64,000 bases of DNA from Rhodoplanes tepidamans (GCF_030813915.1 NZ_JAUSUJ010000009.1:162679-226678), one strand, 5' to 3'. Positions 26,754-36,610 are shown, counted from the stretch's first letter. The notes: generated by a model from the sequence alone, not told the origin. A program made the numbers and translations.

Positions 26754-27242
26754 TCACTCCTCGGTGGCTTCGACTTCGGCGGTCTCGACGCGGTCCTCGC
26801 GCGGGCCGCGCGGCGCGTCGCGGTCACGGCGCGGGCCGCGATCGCCGCGGTCGCCCCGGTCCCGATCGCCGCGGTCGCGGTCGCCCGGACGGCGGTCGCC
26901 ACGGTCGTCGCGGTCACGGTCGGACTTGCGCATCATCGCCGACGGGCCGGCCTCGAGCTCGTCCACCTTGACGGTGAGGGCGCGCAGGACGTCCTCGTTG
27001 ATGTGCTGCTGGCGCTCGACCTCGGCGACGGCGGCGGCCGGCGCGTCGAGATTGAGCAGGGTGAAGTGCGCCTTGCGGTTCTTGTTGATCCGGTAGGTCA
27101 GGGACTTCACGCCCCAGTACTCGACCTTGGCGACGGTTCCGCCGAGGCTCTCGATGACGCCCTTGTATTGGGTCGTCAGCTCCTCGACCTGCTGCGCCGA
27201 GAGATCCTGGCGCGCGAGATAGACGTGCTCGTACAACGGCAT
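26754..27242 (-). CDS. rpsF: 30S ribosomal protein S6 with Arg/Asp-rich tail
   Basis: At 162 residues this is longer than E. coli S6. The ferredoxin-like core covers about residues 1-100 ([39 protein letters not shown]). The last 55 residues form a disordered tail of RDR, RGD and DRGDRD repeats and end in VEATEE. Charged S6 tails occur in alphaproteobacteria, and in E. coli the tail is glutamylated by RimK. First gene of the operon, with its stop overlapping the alternative rpsR GTG. Confidence 0.95.
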   Translation of the reverse strand: MPLYEHVYLARQDLSAQQVEELTTQYKGVIESLGGTVAKVEYWGVKSLTYRINKNRKAHFTLLNLDAPAAAVAEVERQQHINEDVLRALTVKVDELEAGPSAMMRKSDRDRDDRGDRRPGDRDRGDRDRGDRGDRGPRRDRDAPRGPREDRVETAEVEATEE

Positions 27243-27476
27243 GGAATGCCTTTCCTGGTTCGTGGCGGCGCGTCCGACGCGAAGCCCTTCGTGCCCTTCG
27301 GGAAAGGCGCGAAAGAAAGCCCTGAAGGCGGGAACACGGGACGCCGGATCCGCGAAGGATCCTGCCGGCCATCCACGAGGACACGTCCTCGAGAATGGGC
27401 ACGGCCGTCCGTTCAGCCCCCGGCCGGAGCCGAGCCGAAGCGCGTGCTTATACGGTTTTCCGGCACGAACGCAAGA

Positions 27477-27503
27477 GCGGCCGGGCTTACGAGGCCCGGC
27501 CGC
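27477..27503 (-). terminator. Terminator of the SDR gene
   Basis: A perfect 10-bp stem GCGGCCGGGC/GCCCGGCCGC with a 7-nt loop lies about 35 bases after the stop. TCTTGCGTTCG follows on the minus strand, so the T-run is weak. Confidence 0.55.
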
Positions 27504-27536
27504 CGTGGGCGCCCGCCGTGCCCGCCCGCCGCGGCG

Positions 27537-28421
27537 TCAGGCCGGGGCGTCGGCCGGAAAGTCGGTGCTGCGCGTCACCGCCTCCCAGCGGTTCATCTCC
27601 TCGACCACGGCGTCGAGCTTCGCGCGCGCCCGGCGCAGGGCGTCGGAGCCGAGGAGAAGATGCAGGGGCGGGGTCTCGGCCGCCACGGCCTGGAGGATCG
27701 CCCGGGCGGCCCGCTCCGGGTCGCCCACCTGGCGGCCGCCCATGGCCGCGAATGCGGCCGAGCTGCGCCCGACCGTCGCCCCGTAGGCGTCGCTCTCCGG
27801 GTCGCTCCGGCGGATCGAGTGGTCGGACAGGAAGTCGGTCCGGAACGCGCCGGGCGCCACCGCCGTCACCTTCAGGCCGAGCGGCGCGACCTCCTGGGCG
27901 AGGCTCGCCGACAGGCCTTCGAGCGCATGCTTGGCGGCCGAATAGAGGCCGGCGCCGGGGCCGGGCGCGCGGCCGGCGATCGAGGTGATGTTGACGATGT
28001 GGCCCGAGCCCTGGGCGCGCAGGTAGGGCAGCGCGGCGCGGACGACCCGGAACGGGCCGAACACGTCCACCGCGAACAGCTGCGCCACCTCGGCGTCGGT
28101 CGCCTGCTCGATCGCGCCGAGAAGCCCGTAGCCGGCATTGTTGACGATCACGTCGATGGTTCCGGCCCTGTCGCCGGCCTTTCCGCCGGCCGGAGGCGCG
28201 GCGTTGTCGCCGGCGAGCGCGAAGGCGCGTCGGACCGCGGCCTCGACGGCCGGCCCGTCGGCCATGTCCAGGGTGAGGACGTGAAGTCGTCCGCTGTCGG
28301 TCGCGAGCTCGGGGGTGCCGCTGCGCACCGTGCCGATCACAGTGTCGCCGGCCGCGAGCGCGGCGCGGGCGAGGGCGAGGCCGAGGCCCCGCGAGATGCC
28401 GGTGATGAACCAGGTCTTCAT
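27537..28421 (-). CDS. SDR-family oxidoreductase
   Basis: This 294-residue classical short-chain dehydrogenase has the NAD(P)-binding TGISRGLG (about 7-14), NNAG near 94, an active-site Ser in VNITSIAG and YSAAK near 162. A basic residue set after the first strand (TVRSG) favours NADPH. Substrate unknown. It is divergent from a LysR regulator, which in such arrangements usually controls its neighbour. Confidence 0.88.
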   Translation of the reverse strand: MKTWFITGISRGLGLALARAALAAGDTVIGTVRSGTPELATDSGRLHVLTLDMADGPAVEAAVRRAFALAGDNAAPPAGGKAGDRAGTIDVIVNNAGYGLLGAIEQATDAEVAQLFAVDVFGPFRVVRAALPYLRAQGSGHIVNITSIAGRAPGPGAGLYSAAKHALEGLSASLAQEVAPLGLKVTAVAPGAFRTDFLSDHSIRRSDPESDAYGATVGRSSAAFAAMGGRQVGDPERAARAILQAVAAETPPLHLLLGSDALRRARAKLDAVVEEMNRWEAVTRSTDFPADAPA

Positions 28422-28529
28422 GGATGTTCTCCCGTTGCGACCGCAACATGGGAGGTCGATTCCTGTTTCATAATACGTCGAATCGTGCGTGCTCTTGTAA
28501 GCTGGACTGAAAAATCAGACAGTGCCGGC
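28422..28529. promoter_or_regulatory. Divergent promoter region, SDR / LysR gene
   Basis: This 108-bp region between oppositely oriented starts is A+T-enriched around 28460-28515. LysR regulators normally bind such shared regions at T-N11-A sites. No single site stands out enough to name. Confidence 0.45.
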
Positions 28530-29486
28530 ATGGAACCGCTCCTGTCCGGCAGCGACTTCAACCAGCTCCGCGCCTTCGTCGCGGTGGGTGAGCTCGCGAG
28601 CTTCAGTCGGGCCGCCGAACGGCTCGGCGTCTCCCCCTCGGCGCTGAGCCAGACGGTGCGCGCCCTGGAGGAGCGCATCGGGACCCGCCTCTTCAACCGC
28701 ACCACCCGCAGCGTCGCGCTGACGGAGGCGGGCGAGACGCTTCTACGGCGCGTACGGCCCGCCGTCTCCGAGCTCGGCGACGCCATCGGCGCGATGCGCG
28801 CGAGTCGCGGGCGGCCGGCCGGCGTGGTGCGCATCCATGCGTTCCGGAGCGCCGCCGAGACCTGCCTCGAACCGATCCTGCCGGCCTTCGCGCAGGCCTA
28901 TCCGGACATCGTGCTCGACATCACGCTGGACGACGCCGTGGTCGACCTGGTGGCGGGCGGCTTCGACGCGGCGATCCGCATCGGCGAGGTGATCGAGCGC
29001 GACATGGTCGCGCTGCGGCTCGGCCCGGACCTGCGCCACGTCCCGGTCGCCACGCCCGGCTATCTGGCCGCGCACGGCACGCCGGCGCATCCGCGCGATC
29101 TGGTGCACCACCGCTGCATCCGCTGGCGCTGGCCCGGTCGCATGACGCCTTATGCCTGGGAGTTCTGCGACGACGGCACCTGGTTCGAGGTCGCGGTGGA
29201 CGGACCGCTGATCGTCAACGACAAGGAGATGGCCCTGCGGGCGACCCTCCAGGGGGTCGGCATCGGGTTCCCGGTCGAGCGCACGGTCTCGCAGCATGTC
29301 GCGGCCGGCCGGCTGGTCCGGCTCCTGGAGCCGTGGTGTGCCACGTTTCCGGGCCTGTACCTGTGCTATCCGCGCCAACGCCAGATGGCTCCGGCCCTGC
29401 GGGCCTTCGTCGACGCGCTGCGAAATCCCGCGGCCGTGCAGGCCTCCGGGGCCACGCCGCCGGTAGTAAGTGTCTGCCCCACTTGA
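28530..29486 (+). CDS. LysR-family transcriptional regulator
   Basis: This 318-residue DNA-binding regulator has a winged helix-turn-helix at about residues 10-68 (FVAVGELASFSRAAERLGVS, then SALSQTVRALEERIGTRLFNRTTRSVALTEAG). An effector-binding domain follows at about 95-300 (VRIHAFRSAAE, DLVAGGFDAAIRIGEV). The frame is open far upstream, but the ATG at 28530 gives the standard N-terminus. It probably autoregulates and controls the divergent SDR gene. The inducer is unknown. Confidence 0.9.
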   Translation: MEPLLSGSDFNQLRAFVAVGELASFSRAAERLGVSPSALSQTVRALEERIGTRLFNRTTRSVALTEAGETLLRRVRPAVSELGDAIGAMRASRGRPAGVVRIHAFRSAAETCLEPILPAFAQAYPDIVLDITLDDAVVDLVAGGFDAAIRIGEVIERDMVALRLGPDLRHVPVATPGYLAAHGTPAHPRDLVHHRCIRWRWPGRMTPYAWEFCDDGTWFEVAVDGPLIVNDKEMALRATLQGVGIGFPVERTVSQHVAAGRLVRLLEPWCATFPGLYLCYPRQRQMAPALRAFVDALRNPAAVQASGATPPVVSVCPT

Positions 29487-29537
29487 CTTTGGCCCCCCTG
29501 ACGGTGTGTTAGCGCGCAACGTCGAGGAGGGAGCACC

Positions 29538-30503
29538 ATGGCGGTCGCATTCGTATTCCCGGGCCAGGGCAGCCAGGCCGTCGGCATGGGCAAGGCGCTG
29601 GCGGAGAACTTCCCCGTCGCGCGGGCCGTGTTCGAGGAGGTCGACGAGGCGCTCGGCGACAGGCTCTCGACCGTCGTGTTCGAGGGCCCGGCCGAGACCC
29701 TGATGCTGACCGAGAACGCCCAGCCGGCCCTGATGACCGTGTCGCTCGCCGCGCTGCGCGTGCTGGAGCAGGAGGCCGGGGTCGATCTCGCCCGTGACGC
29801 CATGTTCGTCGCCGGCCATTCGCTCGGCGAGTATTCGGCGCTCGCCGCCGCCGGGGCGATCTCGATCGCCGACACGGCGCGGCTGGTCCGCACCCGCGGC
29901 CGCGCCATGCAGAAGGCCGTGCCGGTCGGCGTCGGCGCCATGGCGGCGCTGCTCGGCCTCGAGTTCGACGCCGCCGCCGAGGTCGCCCGCGAGGCGGCCG
30001 AGGGTGCCGTCTGCCAGGCGGCGAACGACAACGGCGGCGGCCAGGTGGTGGTCTCCGGTGACAAGGCCGCGGTCGAGCGCGCCGTCGAGATCGCCAAGGG
30101 CCGCGGCGCCAAGCGCGCCACCCTGCTGCCGGTCTCCGCCCCGTTCCACTGCACCCTGATGGCGCCGGCCGCCGAGGTGATGGCCGAGGCGCTCGCGTCC
30201 GTCACGGTGGACCGCCCGGTCGTCCCGGTGGTCGCCAACGTCCTGGCCGCGCCGATCACCGCGCCGGCCGACATCGTCGCGGCGCTGATCGCGCAGGTCA
30301 CCGGCACGGTGCGCTGGCGCGAATCGGTCGCCTTCATGGCCTCGGCCGGGGTGACGAGCTTCTACGAGGTGGGCGCCGGCAAGGTGCTGACCGGCCTCGT
30401 CAAGCGCATCGCCGAAGGGGCGACCGGCACGGCCATCGGCTCGCCGGCCGACGTCGCGAGCTTCGTCGCGGCGCGCGCCGCCCTCCGGCAGGGCGCGGCG
30501 TGA
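29538..30503 (+). CDS. fabD: Malonyl-CoA:ACP transacylase
   Basis: This 321-residue cytoplasmic enzyme loads malonate onto acyl carrier protein for fatty acid elongation. FPGQGSQ is at residues 7-13 and the nucleophile motif GHSLGE at 93-98 (Ser95). The substrate Arg lies in the RTRGRAMQ segment and the catalytic His in the FHCTLM segment. GAGGAGGGAG precedes the ATG. Its stop overlaps the fabG start (TGATG), so the two are translationally coupled. Confidence 0.97.
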   Translation: MAVAFVFPGQGSQAVGMGKALAENFPVARAVFEEVDEALGDRLSTVVFEGPAETLMLTENAQPALMTVSLAALRVLEQEAGVDLARDAMFVAGHSLGEYSALAAAGAISIADTARLVRTRGRAMQKAVPVGVGAMAALLGLEFDAAAEVAREAAEGAVCQAANDNGGGQVVVSGDKAAVERAVEIAKGRGAKRATLLPVSAPFHCTLMAPAAEVMAEALASVTVDRPVVPVVANVLAAPITAPADIVAALIAQVTGTVRWRESVAFMASAGVTSFYEVGAGKVLTGLVKRIAEGATGTAIGSPADVASFVAARAALRQGAA

Positions 30504-31240
30504 TGTTCGACCTGACCGGCAAGACCGCGCTCGTCACCGGCGCCACCGGCGGCATCGGCGGCGCCATCGCGCGGGCCCTGCACCGGCAGGGCGCCACCGT
30601 CGCGGTGTCCGGCACCAAGGCCGACCGGCTGGAGGCGCTGAAGGCGGAGCTCGGCGAGCGCGTTCATGTGCTGCCGTGCAATCTCGCCGACCGTGCCGAG
30701 GTGGAAAAGCTCGTCCCGGCCGCCGAGGCGGCGATGGGGCAGCTCGACATCCTGGTCAACAATGCCGGCCTGACGCGCGACAATCTCTTCATGCGCATGA
30801 AGGACGCCGAGTGGGACGACGTCATCGCCGTCGACCTCACCGCCGCCTTCGTGCTCGCGCGGTCCGCCGTGAAGGGCATGATGCGCCGGCGCTTCGGCCG
30901 AATCGTCTCGATCACCTCGGTGGTCGGGGTGAGCGGCAATCCGGGGCAGGGCAACTACGCGGCCGCCAAGGCCGGCATGATCGGCATGAGCAAGGCGCTC
31001 GCCCAGGAGGTCGCCTCGCGCGGCATCACGGTGAACTGCGTGGCGCCGGGCTTCATCCAGACCGCGATGACCGACGTGCTGAACGAGAAGCAGCGCGAGA
31101 CGGTGCTGTCGCGGGTGCCGGCCGGCCGGCTCGGAACCAGTGAGGAGATCGCCGCCGCGGTGGTCTATCTGGCCTCCGATCAGGCCGCCTACACGACCGG
31201 TCAGACGCTGCATGTAAATGGTGGCATGGTAATGATCTGA
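30503..31240 (+). CDS. fabG: 3-oxoacyl-[ACP] reductase
   Basis: This 245-residue NADPH-dependent SDR enzyme carries out the first reduction of each elongation cycle. The cofactor motif TGATGGIG is at 12-19 and NNAG at 86-89. The catalytic Ser139, Tyr152 and Lys156 (SITS, NYAAAKAG) are all present. The VNGGMVMI end is typical. The ATG at 30503 overlaps the fabD stop. Confidence 0.97.
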   Translation: MFDLTGKTALVTGATGGIGGAIARALHRQGATVAVSGTKADRLEALKAELGERVHVLPCNLADRAEVEKLVPAAEAAMGQLDILVNNAGLTRDNLFMRMKDAEWDDVIAVDLTAAFVLARSAVKGMMRRRFGRIVSITSVVGVSGNPGQGNYAAAKAGMIGMSKALAQEVASRGITVNCVAPGFIQTAMTDVLNEKQRETVLSRVPAGRLGTSEEIAAAVVYLASDQAAYTTGQTLHVNGGMVMI

Positions 31241-31476
31241 CTGGGTTTTTCCGGTCCGCACAGGGATCGTGTGCGGCCTGTCCTGCACTTCTGGTCAAGC
31301 CTGAGGAAGTATGATAACCGATCCGCTGGGCTGGACGAGGAAGTGCGACGGGGCTGGGGCGACGGCATGCACCCCTTGGCCGGATGAGCGTTCAACAGCG
31401 TCCATCATGACGAGGCTGCCGGCGGGCTCTGCTGCATGCAGGCCCGGGCGAAATGCCGAAAGCACGAGGGTTAGCA

Positions 31477-31716
31477 ATGAGTGATATTGGCGAGCGGGTC
31501 AAAAAGATCGTCGTGGAGCACCTCGGCGTCGAGCCCGACAAGGTGACCGAGAGCGCGAGCTTCATCGACGATCTGGGCGCCGACAGCCTCGACACCGTCG
31601 AACTGGTGATGGCGTTCGAGGAGGAGTTCGGCTGCGAGATCCCGGACGACGCCGCCGAGACGATCCTGACGGTGGGTGACGCCGTCAAGTTCCTCGAGAA
31701 GAACGCGAAGAGCTGA
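31477..31716 (+). CDS. acpP: Acyl carrier protein
   Basis: This 79-residue acidic protein carries acyl intermediates on 4'-phosphopantetheine attached to Ser37 in [11 protein letters not shown]. The length and four-helix pattern are standard. The ATG at 31477 is preceded by GAGGG. A 236-bp gap separates it from fabG. This suggests its own promoter; TATGAT at 31310-31315 is a possible -10 box. High ACP demand fits independent expression. Confidence 0.98.
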   Translation: MSDIGERVKKIVVEHLGVEPDKVTESASFIDDLGADSLDTVELVMAFEEEFGCEIPDDAAETILTVGDAVKFLEKNAKS

Positions 31717-31732
31717 TTCAGCCGAACGCCGT

Positions 31733-31758
31733 CGCCGCAGGCTTCCGGGCCTGCGGCG
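31733..31758 (+). terminator. Hairpin after acpP
   Basis: A perfect 10-bp stem CGCCGCAGGC/GCCTGCGGCG with a 6-nt loop lies 16 bases after the stop. No T-run follows. It may partly terminate or stabilise the short, highly expressed acpP message. Confidence 0.5.
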
Positions 31759-31960
31759 TGACCCCGCCCGAAGTCGCTGCCGTTCGTCTCCGTCCCGCCC
31801 GCGCTGATCATCGCTCAGATCGGGTTCGAGTCCTCCGTCCATGGCGTCCGTCCATGCCGGAGAGCCGCGGTCGGATGCGGTTCGGCATCGCTTCGTGAAT
31901 GAACCGCCCGAGACGGGTTGCAGCGGGACGCGGCGAACCGGCCGGTGCGGGACATGTGAC

Positions 31961-33226
31961 ATGAGGCGCGTGGTCGTCACGGGACTGGGCATGGTGACGC
32001 CGCTGGGATGCGGCGTCGAGCCGACGTGGAAACGCCTTCTGGCCGGCGAGAGCGGGGCCAGCAAGATCGACCGGTTCGAGGTCTCCGACCTGCCGGCCAA
32101 GATCGCCTGCACGATCCCGCGCGGCGACGGCTCGGACGGGACCTGGAATCCCGACCAGTGGATGGAGCCGAAGGAGCAGCGCAAGGTCGACGACTTCATC
32201 GTCTACGCGAAGTCGGCGGCCAAGCAGGCGCTCGACGATTCGGGCTGGCATCCGGCCACTTACGACGATCAGATCAGCACCGGCGTGATGATCGGCTCGG
32301 GCATCGGCGGGCTCGAGGGCATCGCCGAGACCGCCGTGCTCCTGAAGGAGCGCGGCCCGCGTCGCGTCTCTCCCTTCTTCATTCCGGGCCGCCTGATCAA
32401 TCTGGCCTCCGGCTACGTGTCGATCGAGCACGGGCTGAAGGGGCCGAACCACGCCGTGGTGACGGCCTGCTCGACCGGCGCCCACGCGATCGGCGACGCC
32501 GCCCGTCTGGTCGCCTTCGGGGACGCCGACGTGATGGTCGCGGGCGGCGCCGAATCGCCGATCTGCCGCATCTCCATCGCCGGCTTCTCGGCGTGCCGAG
32601 CGCTGTCGACCTCGTTCAACGACGAGCCGACCCGCGCCTCGCGGCCCTACGACAAGGACCGCGACGGCTTCGTGATGGGCGAGGGCGCCGGCGTCGTGAT
32701 CCTCGAAGAGTACGAGCACGCCAAGGCGCGCGGCGCGAAAATCTACGCCGAGGTCATCGGCTACGGCCTGTCGGGCGACGCCTATCACATCACGGCGCCG
32801 TCCGAGGACGGCGACGGCGCCTTCCGCTGCATGTCGATGGCGATCAAGCGGGCCGGCATCCAGGCCTCCGAGATCGACTACATCAACGCGCACGGCACCT
32901 CGACGCCGCTCGGCGACGAGATCGAGCTCGGCGCCGTGCAGCGCATCGTCGGCAACGACGCGGCGCGGGTCTCGATGTCGTCGACCAAGTCGTCGGTCGG
33001 CCACCTGCTCGGCGCCGCCGGCGCCGTCGAGGCGATCTTCTCGATCCTGGCGATTCGGGACGGCATCGTGCCGCCGACCATCAATCTCGACAATCCGTCC
33101 GTCGACACGCCGATCGACCTCGTCCCGCATCAGGCGAAGCGGCGCGACGTCGACGTGGCGCTGTCGAACTCGTTCGGGTTCGGCGGCACCAACGCTTCGC
33201 TGGTCTTCCGCCGCGTGGTTCAATAG
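31961..33226 (+). CDS. fabF: 3-oxoacyl-[ACP] synthase II
   Basis: This 421-residue condensing enzyme elongates fatty acyl chains. The catalytic triad Cys170 (VTACSTGAHAI), His311 (NAHGTSTPLGD) and His348 (SVGHLLGAAG) is intact. The ATG at 31961 gives the family start MRRVVVTGLGMVTPLG. It is followed by mltG in the same direction, a common Hyphomicrobiales order. Confidence 0.97.
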   Translation: MRRVVVTGLGMVTPLGCGVEPTWKRLLAGESGASKIDRFEVSDLPAKIACTIPRGDGSDGTWNPDQWMEPKEQRKVDDFIVYAKSAAKQALDDSGWHPATYDDQISTGVMIGSGIGGLEGIAETAVLLKERGPRRVSPFFIPGRLINLASGYVSIEHGLKGPNHAVVTACSTGAHAIGDAARLVAFGDADVMVAGGAESPICRISIAGFSACRALSTSFNDEPTRASRPYDKDRDGFVMGEGAGVVILEEYEHAKARGAKIYAEVIGYGLSGDAYHITAPSEDGDGAFRCMSMAIKRAGIQASEIDYINAHGTSTPLGDEIELGAVQRIVGNDAARVSMSSTKSSVGHLLGAAGAVEAIFSILAIRDGIVPPTINLDNPSVDTPIDLVPHQAKRRDVDVALSNSFGFGGTNASLVFRRVVQ

Positions 33227-33519
33227 GGCATCGTCCGGGCGGTTCTCCCGCCCGGAGAACCGGCCGTTCCGGGCGCGCCCGCAGCGCGCCCCGGACGATT
33301 CGCCGGCGTGGCCGCCGGTTCCGACCGGAGGGCGGCGTGTTCGATAAATTGGCCACAATTTTCAGAGTATTGGTCGGATCGGCGAAGATCCGATCGGAGC
33401 ACGCCCGACCGCGGGCCGCCGCCGGCCGGAGGGTCGCCGCCGCCCGTCTCGCCCCGCCGGGGAGGCTCGCCGAGATCGCGGGTTCTCGAACGGTCACCCG
33501 TCCTGGAGCCGACTGAACG
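33227..33519. other. Intergenic region fabF-mltG
   Basis: A 293-bp gap holds no gene. An A+T-richer stretch around 33340-33375 could hold a promoter for mltG. Otherwise nothing was recognised. Confidence 0.4.
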
Positions 33520-34743
33520 ATGAACAATCTGGACACGCCGCCCGGCCAGGGCGCTCCGCTCCCCACCGAGCCGAAGCGCATCGCTCCGCGCAGCCCGCGC
33601 GCAGCCCTCGAGCCCGAGCGCGTGCCCGTCCCGACCCGACGCTCGGCGCGGGCCCGCCATCCGCTCGTGGTGGTCGGCAACGCCATCTTCACGTTCCTGG
33701 TGCTGGTCGTGATCGTGGTCGGCGGCGCCGTCTGGGTCGGCAAGCAGCGGCTCGACGACGCCGGGCCGCTCGCCGAGGACAAGGTGGTGATCATCCCGCG
33801 CGGCGCCGGCATCCGCGACATCGCCGACCAGCTGGTCCGCGAGGGCGTCATCGACCAGCCGTGGACGTTCGTCGGCGCCGTGCTGGTGCGCAAGGCGCGC
33901 GAGGATCTGAAGTCCGGCGAGTATCAGTTCCAGAAGCAGGCGACGCTCGGCGACGTGATCGCCACGCTGATCGACGGCAGGGTGGTGCAGCACGCGCTGA
34001 CCATGCCGGAGGGGCTGACCTCCGAGCAGATGGTGCAGCGGCTGCTCGAGACCGACATCCTGGCCGGCAACGTGCGGGAGATTCCGCGCGAGGGCTCGCT
34101 GCTGCCGGAGACCTACAAGGTGGTGCGCGGCACGCCGCGCGAGCAGGTGATCCAGCGCATGCAGCAGGCGCAGCGGCGCGTGCTGCAGGAGGTGTGGGAC
34201 CATCGGATGGCCGACCTGCCGCTGCGCACGCCCGAGCAGCTCCTCACGCTGGCGTCGATCGTCGAGAAGGAGACCGGCAAGCCGGAGGAGCGCACCCGCG
34301 TCGCCGCCGTGTTCGTCAACCGGCTCAAGCAGCGCATGCGGCTGCAGTCCGATCCGACCATCATCTACGGCCTGGTCGGCGGCAAGGGCACGCTCGGCCG
34401 GCCGATCATGCGCAGCGAGATCGACCAGCCGACCCCCTACAACACCTATGTGATCGACGGCCTGCCGCCCGGGCCGATCGCCAATCCGGGCCGCGCCGCC
34501 CTGGAGGCGGTCGCCAATCCGGCCCGCACCAAGGAGCTGTTCTTCGTCGCCGACGGCACCGGCGGGCACACCTTCTCGGAGACGCTCGACCAGCACCAGC
34601 GCGCCGTGGCGAAGCTGCGGGCGCTGGAGGCGGCGCAGCGCGGCGAGGCCACCGCGGCGCCGGCCGCGGCGGCGCCGGCGGCGGCCGCCGCGCCGGCCCC
34701 CGCACGCCCGGCCGCCCGGCGGTCGCAGACCCAGACGCGCTGA
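33520..34743 (+). CDS. mltG: Endolytic murein transglycosylase MltG
   Basis: This 407-residue inner-membrane enzyme cuts nascent peptidoglycan strands and influences glycan length. A basic cytoplasmic N-terminus (1-47) is followed by one helix (about 52-72), a LysM-like region, and the YceG catalytic domain (about 150-365). The catalytic Glu is in ASIVEKETGKPEER, and DPTIIYGL and PYNTYVIDGLPPGPI are strongly conserved. An Ala/Pro-rich tail of about 40 residues is extra. Confidence 0.95.
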   Translation: MNNLDTPPGQGAPLPTEPKRIAPRSPRAALEPERVPVPTRRSARARHPLVVVGNAIFTFLVLVVIVVGGAVWVGKQRLDDAGPLAEDKVVIIPRGAGIRDIADQLVREGVIDQPWTFVGAVLVRKAREDLKSGEYQFQKQATLGDVIATLIDGRVVQHALTMPEGLTSEQMVQRLLETDILAGNVREIPREGSLLPETYKVVRGTPREQVIQRMQQAQRRVLQEVWDHRMADLPLRTPEQLLTLASIVEKETGKPEERTRVAAVFVNRLKQRMRLQSDPTIIYGLVGGKGTLGRPIMRSEIDQPTPYNTYVIDGLPPGPIANPGRAALEAVANPARTKELFFVADGTGGHTFSETLDQHQRAVAKLRALEAAQRGEATAAPAAAAPAAAAAPAPARPAARRSQTQTR

Positions 34744-34935
34744 GGCGAAGGCCGCGCGCCGGGGTCCGAGCCGGGCCGCGGGCGCCGACGGCTTTCCATC
34801 GCGCCGTCCATTCCCCCGCCGGCCGGGCGGCTGCCAAACGCCTGGGCGGCTTGTGGTGACTCGCCTTGTCTTCTATGCCGTCGGGACGGCGGGCCCCGGC
34901 TCGGCCGTCTCGTTCCTCACGACGCGAGCACGCCC

Positions 34936-35823
34936 ATGGCCCTCTCCAGCATGACCGGTTTCGCCCGCAGCCACGGCACCAGCGGGCCCTATGCGTTCGC
35001 CTGGGAGATCAAGTCGGTCAACGCCAAGGGGCTGGACGTGCGGCTGCGCCTGCCGCCCGGCTGGGACGCGGTCGAGGCACCGGCGCGGGCGCGGGCCGCC
35101 GAGGTGCTGTCGCGCGGCACCGTGTATGCCAACCTGACGGTCGACCGCCCCGGCGCCCAGCCGGTGGTGCGGGTCAACGACGCGGTGCTGGCCGCCGTGC
35201 TGGAGACGCTGAAGGGACTCTCCGGCCGGGTCGAGGCCGAGCCGCCGCGGCTCGACGGCATCCTCGGCATCAAGGGCGTGGTCGAGGTCGTCGAGGCGGA
35301 CGAGAGCGAGGAGGTGCGTCGTGCCGCCGAGGCCGCCCTGGTCGCCGGCTTCGCGACGGCGCTCGACGGGCTCGCCGCCATGCGCCGCCACGAGGGCGAG
35401 GCGCTCGGCCGGCTGCTCGGCCAACGGCTCGGCGAGATCTCGGCCCTGGTGGCGCGCGCCGAGGCGGCGCCCGGCCGCAAGGCGGAGGCGATCCGCCAGC
35501 GGCTCGCCGACCAGGTCGCGGCGCTGCTCGAGACCAGCGAGCGCTTCGACGCCGACCGGCTGCACCAGGAGGCGATCCTGATCGCCTCCAAGGCCGACGT
35601 GCGCGAGGAGCTCGACCGCCTGGTGGCGCACGTCGCCCAGGCGAAGAGCCTGATCGCCAAGGGCGGCGCGGTCGGCCGCCGGCTCGATTTCCTGTCGCAG
35701 GAGCTCAACCGCGAGGCCAACACGGTGTGCTCGAAGTCGAACGACCTCGAGCTCACCAATATCGGCCTCGAGCTGAAGAGCGTGGTGGAGCAGTTCCGCG
35801 AGCAGGTGCAGAACCTGGAGTAG
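34936..35823 (+). CDS. YicC/YloC-family endoribonuclease
   Basis: This 295-residue cytoplasmic protein has the N-terminal signature MALSSMTGFARSHG, an EIKSVNAKGLDVRLRLP segment, and the C-terminal domain ending in KRLDFLSQELNREANTVCSKSND-type text (about 252-275) that marks the family. Members act as RNases. The close link to gmk (4-bp gap) is conserved widely in bacteria. Confidence 0.93.
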   Translation: MALSSMTGFARSHGTSGPYAFAWEIKSVNAKGLDVRLRLPPGWDAVEAPARARAAEVLSRGTVYANLTVDRPGAQPVVRVNDAVLAAVLETLKGLSGRVEAEPPRLDGILGIKGVVEVVEADESEEVRRAAEAALVAGFATALDGLAAMRRHEGEALGRLLGQRLGEISALVARAEAAPGRKAEAIRQRLADQVAALLETSERFDADRLHQEAILIASKADVREELDRLVAHVAQAKSLIAKGGAVGRRLDFLSQELNREANTVCSKSNDLELTNIGLELKSVVEQFREQVQNLE

Positions 35824-35827
35824 GACG

Positions 35828-36502
35828 ATGCCGGCCGAGGCAGCGAGCAGTCAGCACCGTTCGATCGCGCGGCGCGGCATCATGCTGGTCGTGTCGTCGC
35901 CGTCCGGCGCCGGCAAGACCACCCTGACCCGCAACCTGATCGAGCAGGAGAAGCACATCACCCTGTCGGTCTCGGTGACGACGCGGCCGCGCCGCCCGAG
36001 CGAGATCGACGGCGTGCACTATCATTTCATCTCGAAGCGCCGCTTCGACATCATGCGCGACTCCGCCGAGCTGCTCGAATGGGCCGAGGTGCACGGCAAC
36101 TGCTACGGCACGCCGCGCGAGCCGGTGGAGCAGGCGCTCGCCGCCGGCCGCGACGTGCTGTTCGACATCGACTGGCAGGGCACCCGCCAGCTCTACGACG
36201 CGATGCGCGACGACGTGGTCAGCGTGTTCGTGCTGCCGCCGTCGGCGGCCGAGCTGAAGGCGCGGCTGGAGCGCCGCGCCGAGGACTCCGACGAGATCAT
36301 CGTCAAGCGGCTGCGCAACGCCGCCGAGGAGATCGCCCACTGGCCCGAATACGACTACGTGCTGGTCAACCGCGATCTCGACAAGAGCTTCCTGCGGCTG
36401 CGCTCGATCCTCACCGCCGAACGCCTCAAGCGCGTCCACCGCGCCGACATGGAGAGCTTCGTCGAAGGCCTGCTCGACGGGCTGAGGGAGATCACGGCGT
36501 AG
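35828..36502 (+). CDS. gmk: Guanylate kinase
   Basis: This 224-residue enzyme phosphorylates GMP to GDP. The P-loop SSPSGAGKTT lies near residues 23-32, the GMP-binding region TTRPRRPSEIDGVHYHF near 51-67, and the lid with ERRAEDSDEIIVKRLRNA near 148-165. The N-terminus carries about 15 extra residues before the core. GGAG precedes the ATG. It is the last gene of the conserved fab-to-gmk block before the inserted cassette. Confidence 0.97.
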   Translation: MPAEAASSQHRSIARRGIMLVVSSPSGAGKTTLTRNLIEQEKHITLSVSVTTRPRRPSEIDGVHYHFISKRRFDIMRDSAELLEWAEVHGNCYGTPREPVEQALAAGRDVLFDIDWQGTRQLYDAMRDDVVSVFVLPPSAAELKARLERRAEDSDEIIVKRLRNAAEEIAHWPEYDYVLVNRDLDKSFLRLRSILTAERLKRVHRADMESFVEGLLDGLREITA

Positions 36503-36610
36503 CGGCGGGCACGGTGGAGAACGACGTCCTGAAGCCTTCGGGTGTCGATCTCAGGGTGTTCAACGCAGGGAGGTTCTGCTAATGTTCGCGACCGCAGCGA
36601 GGAAATCCCC

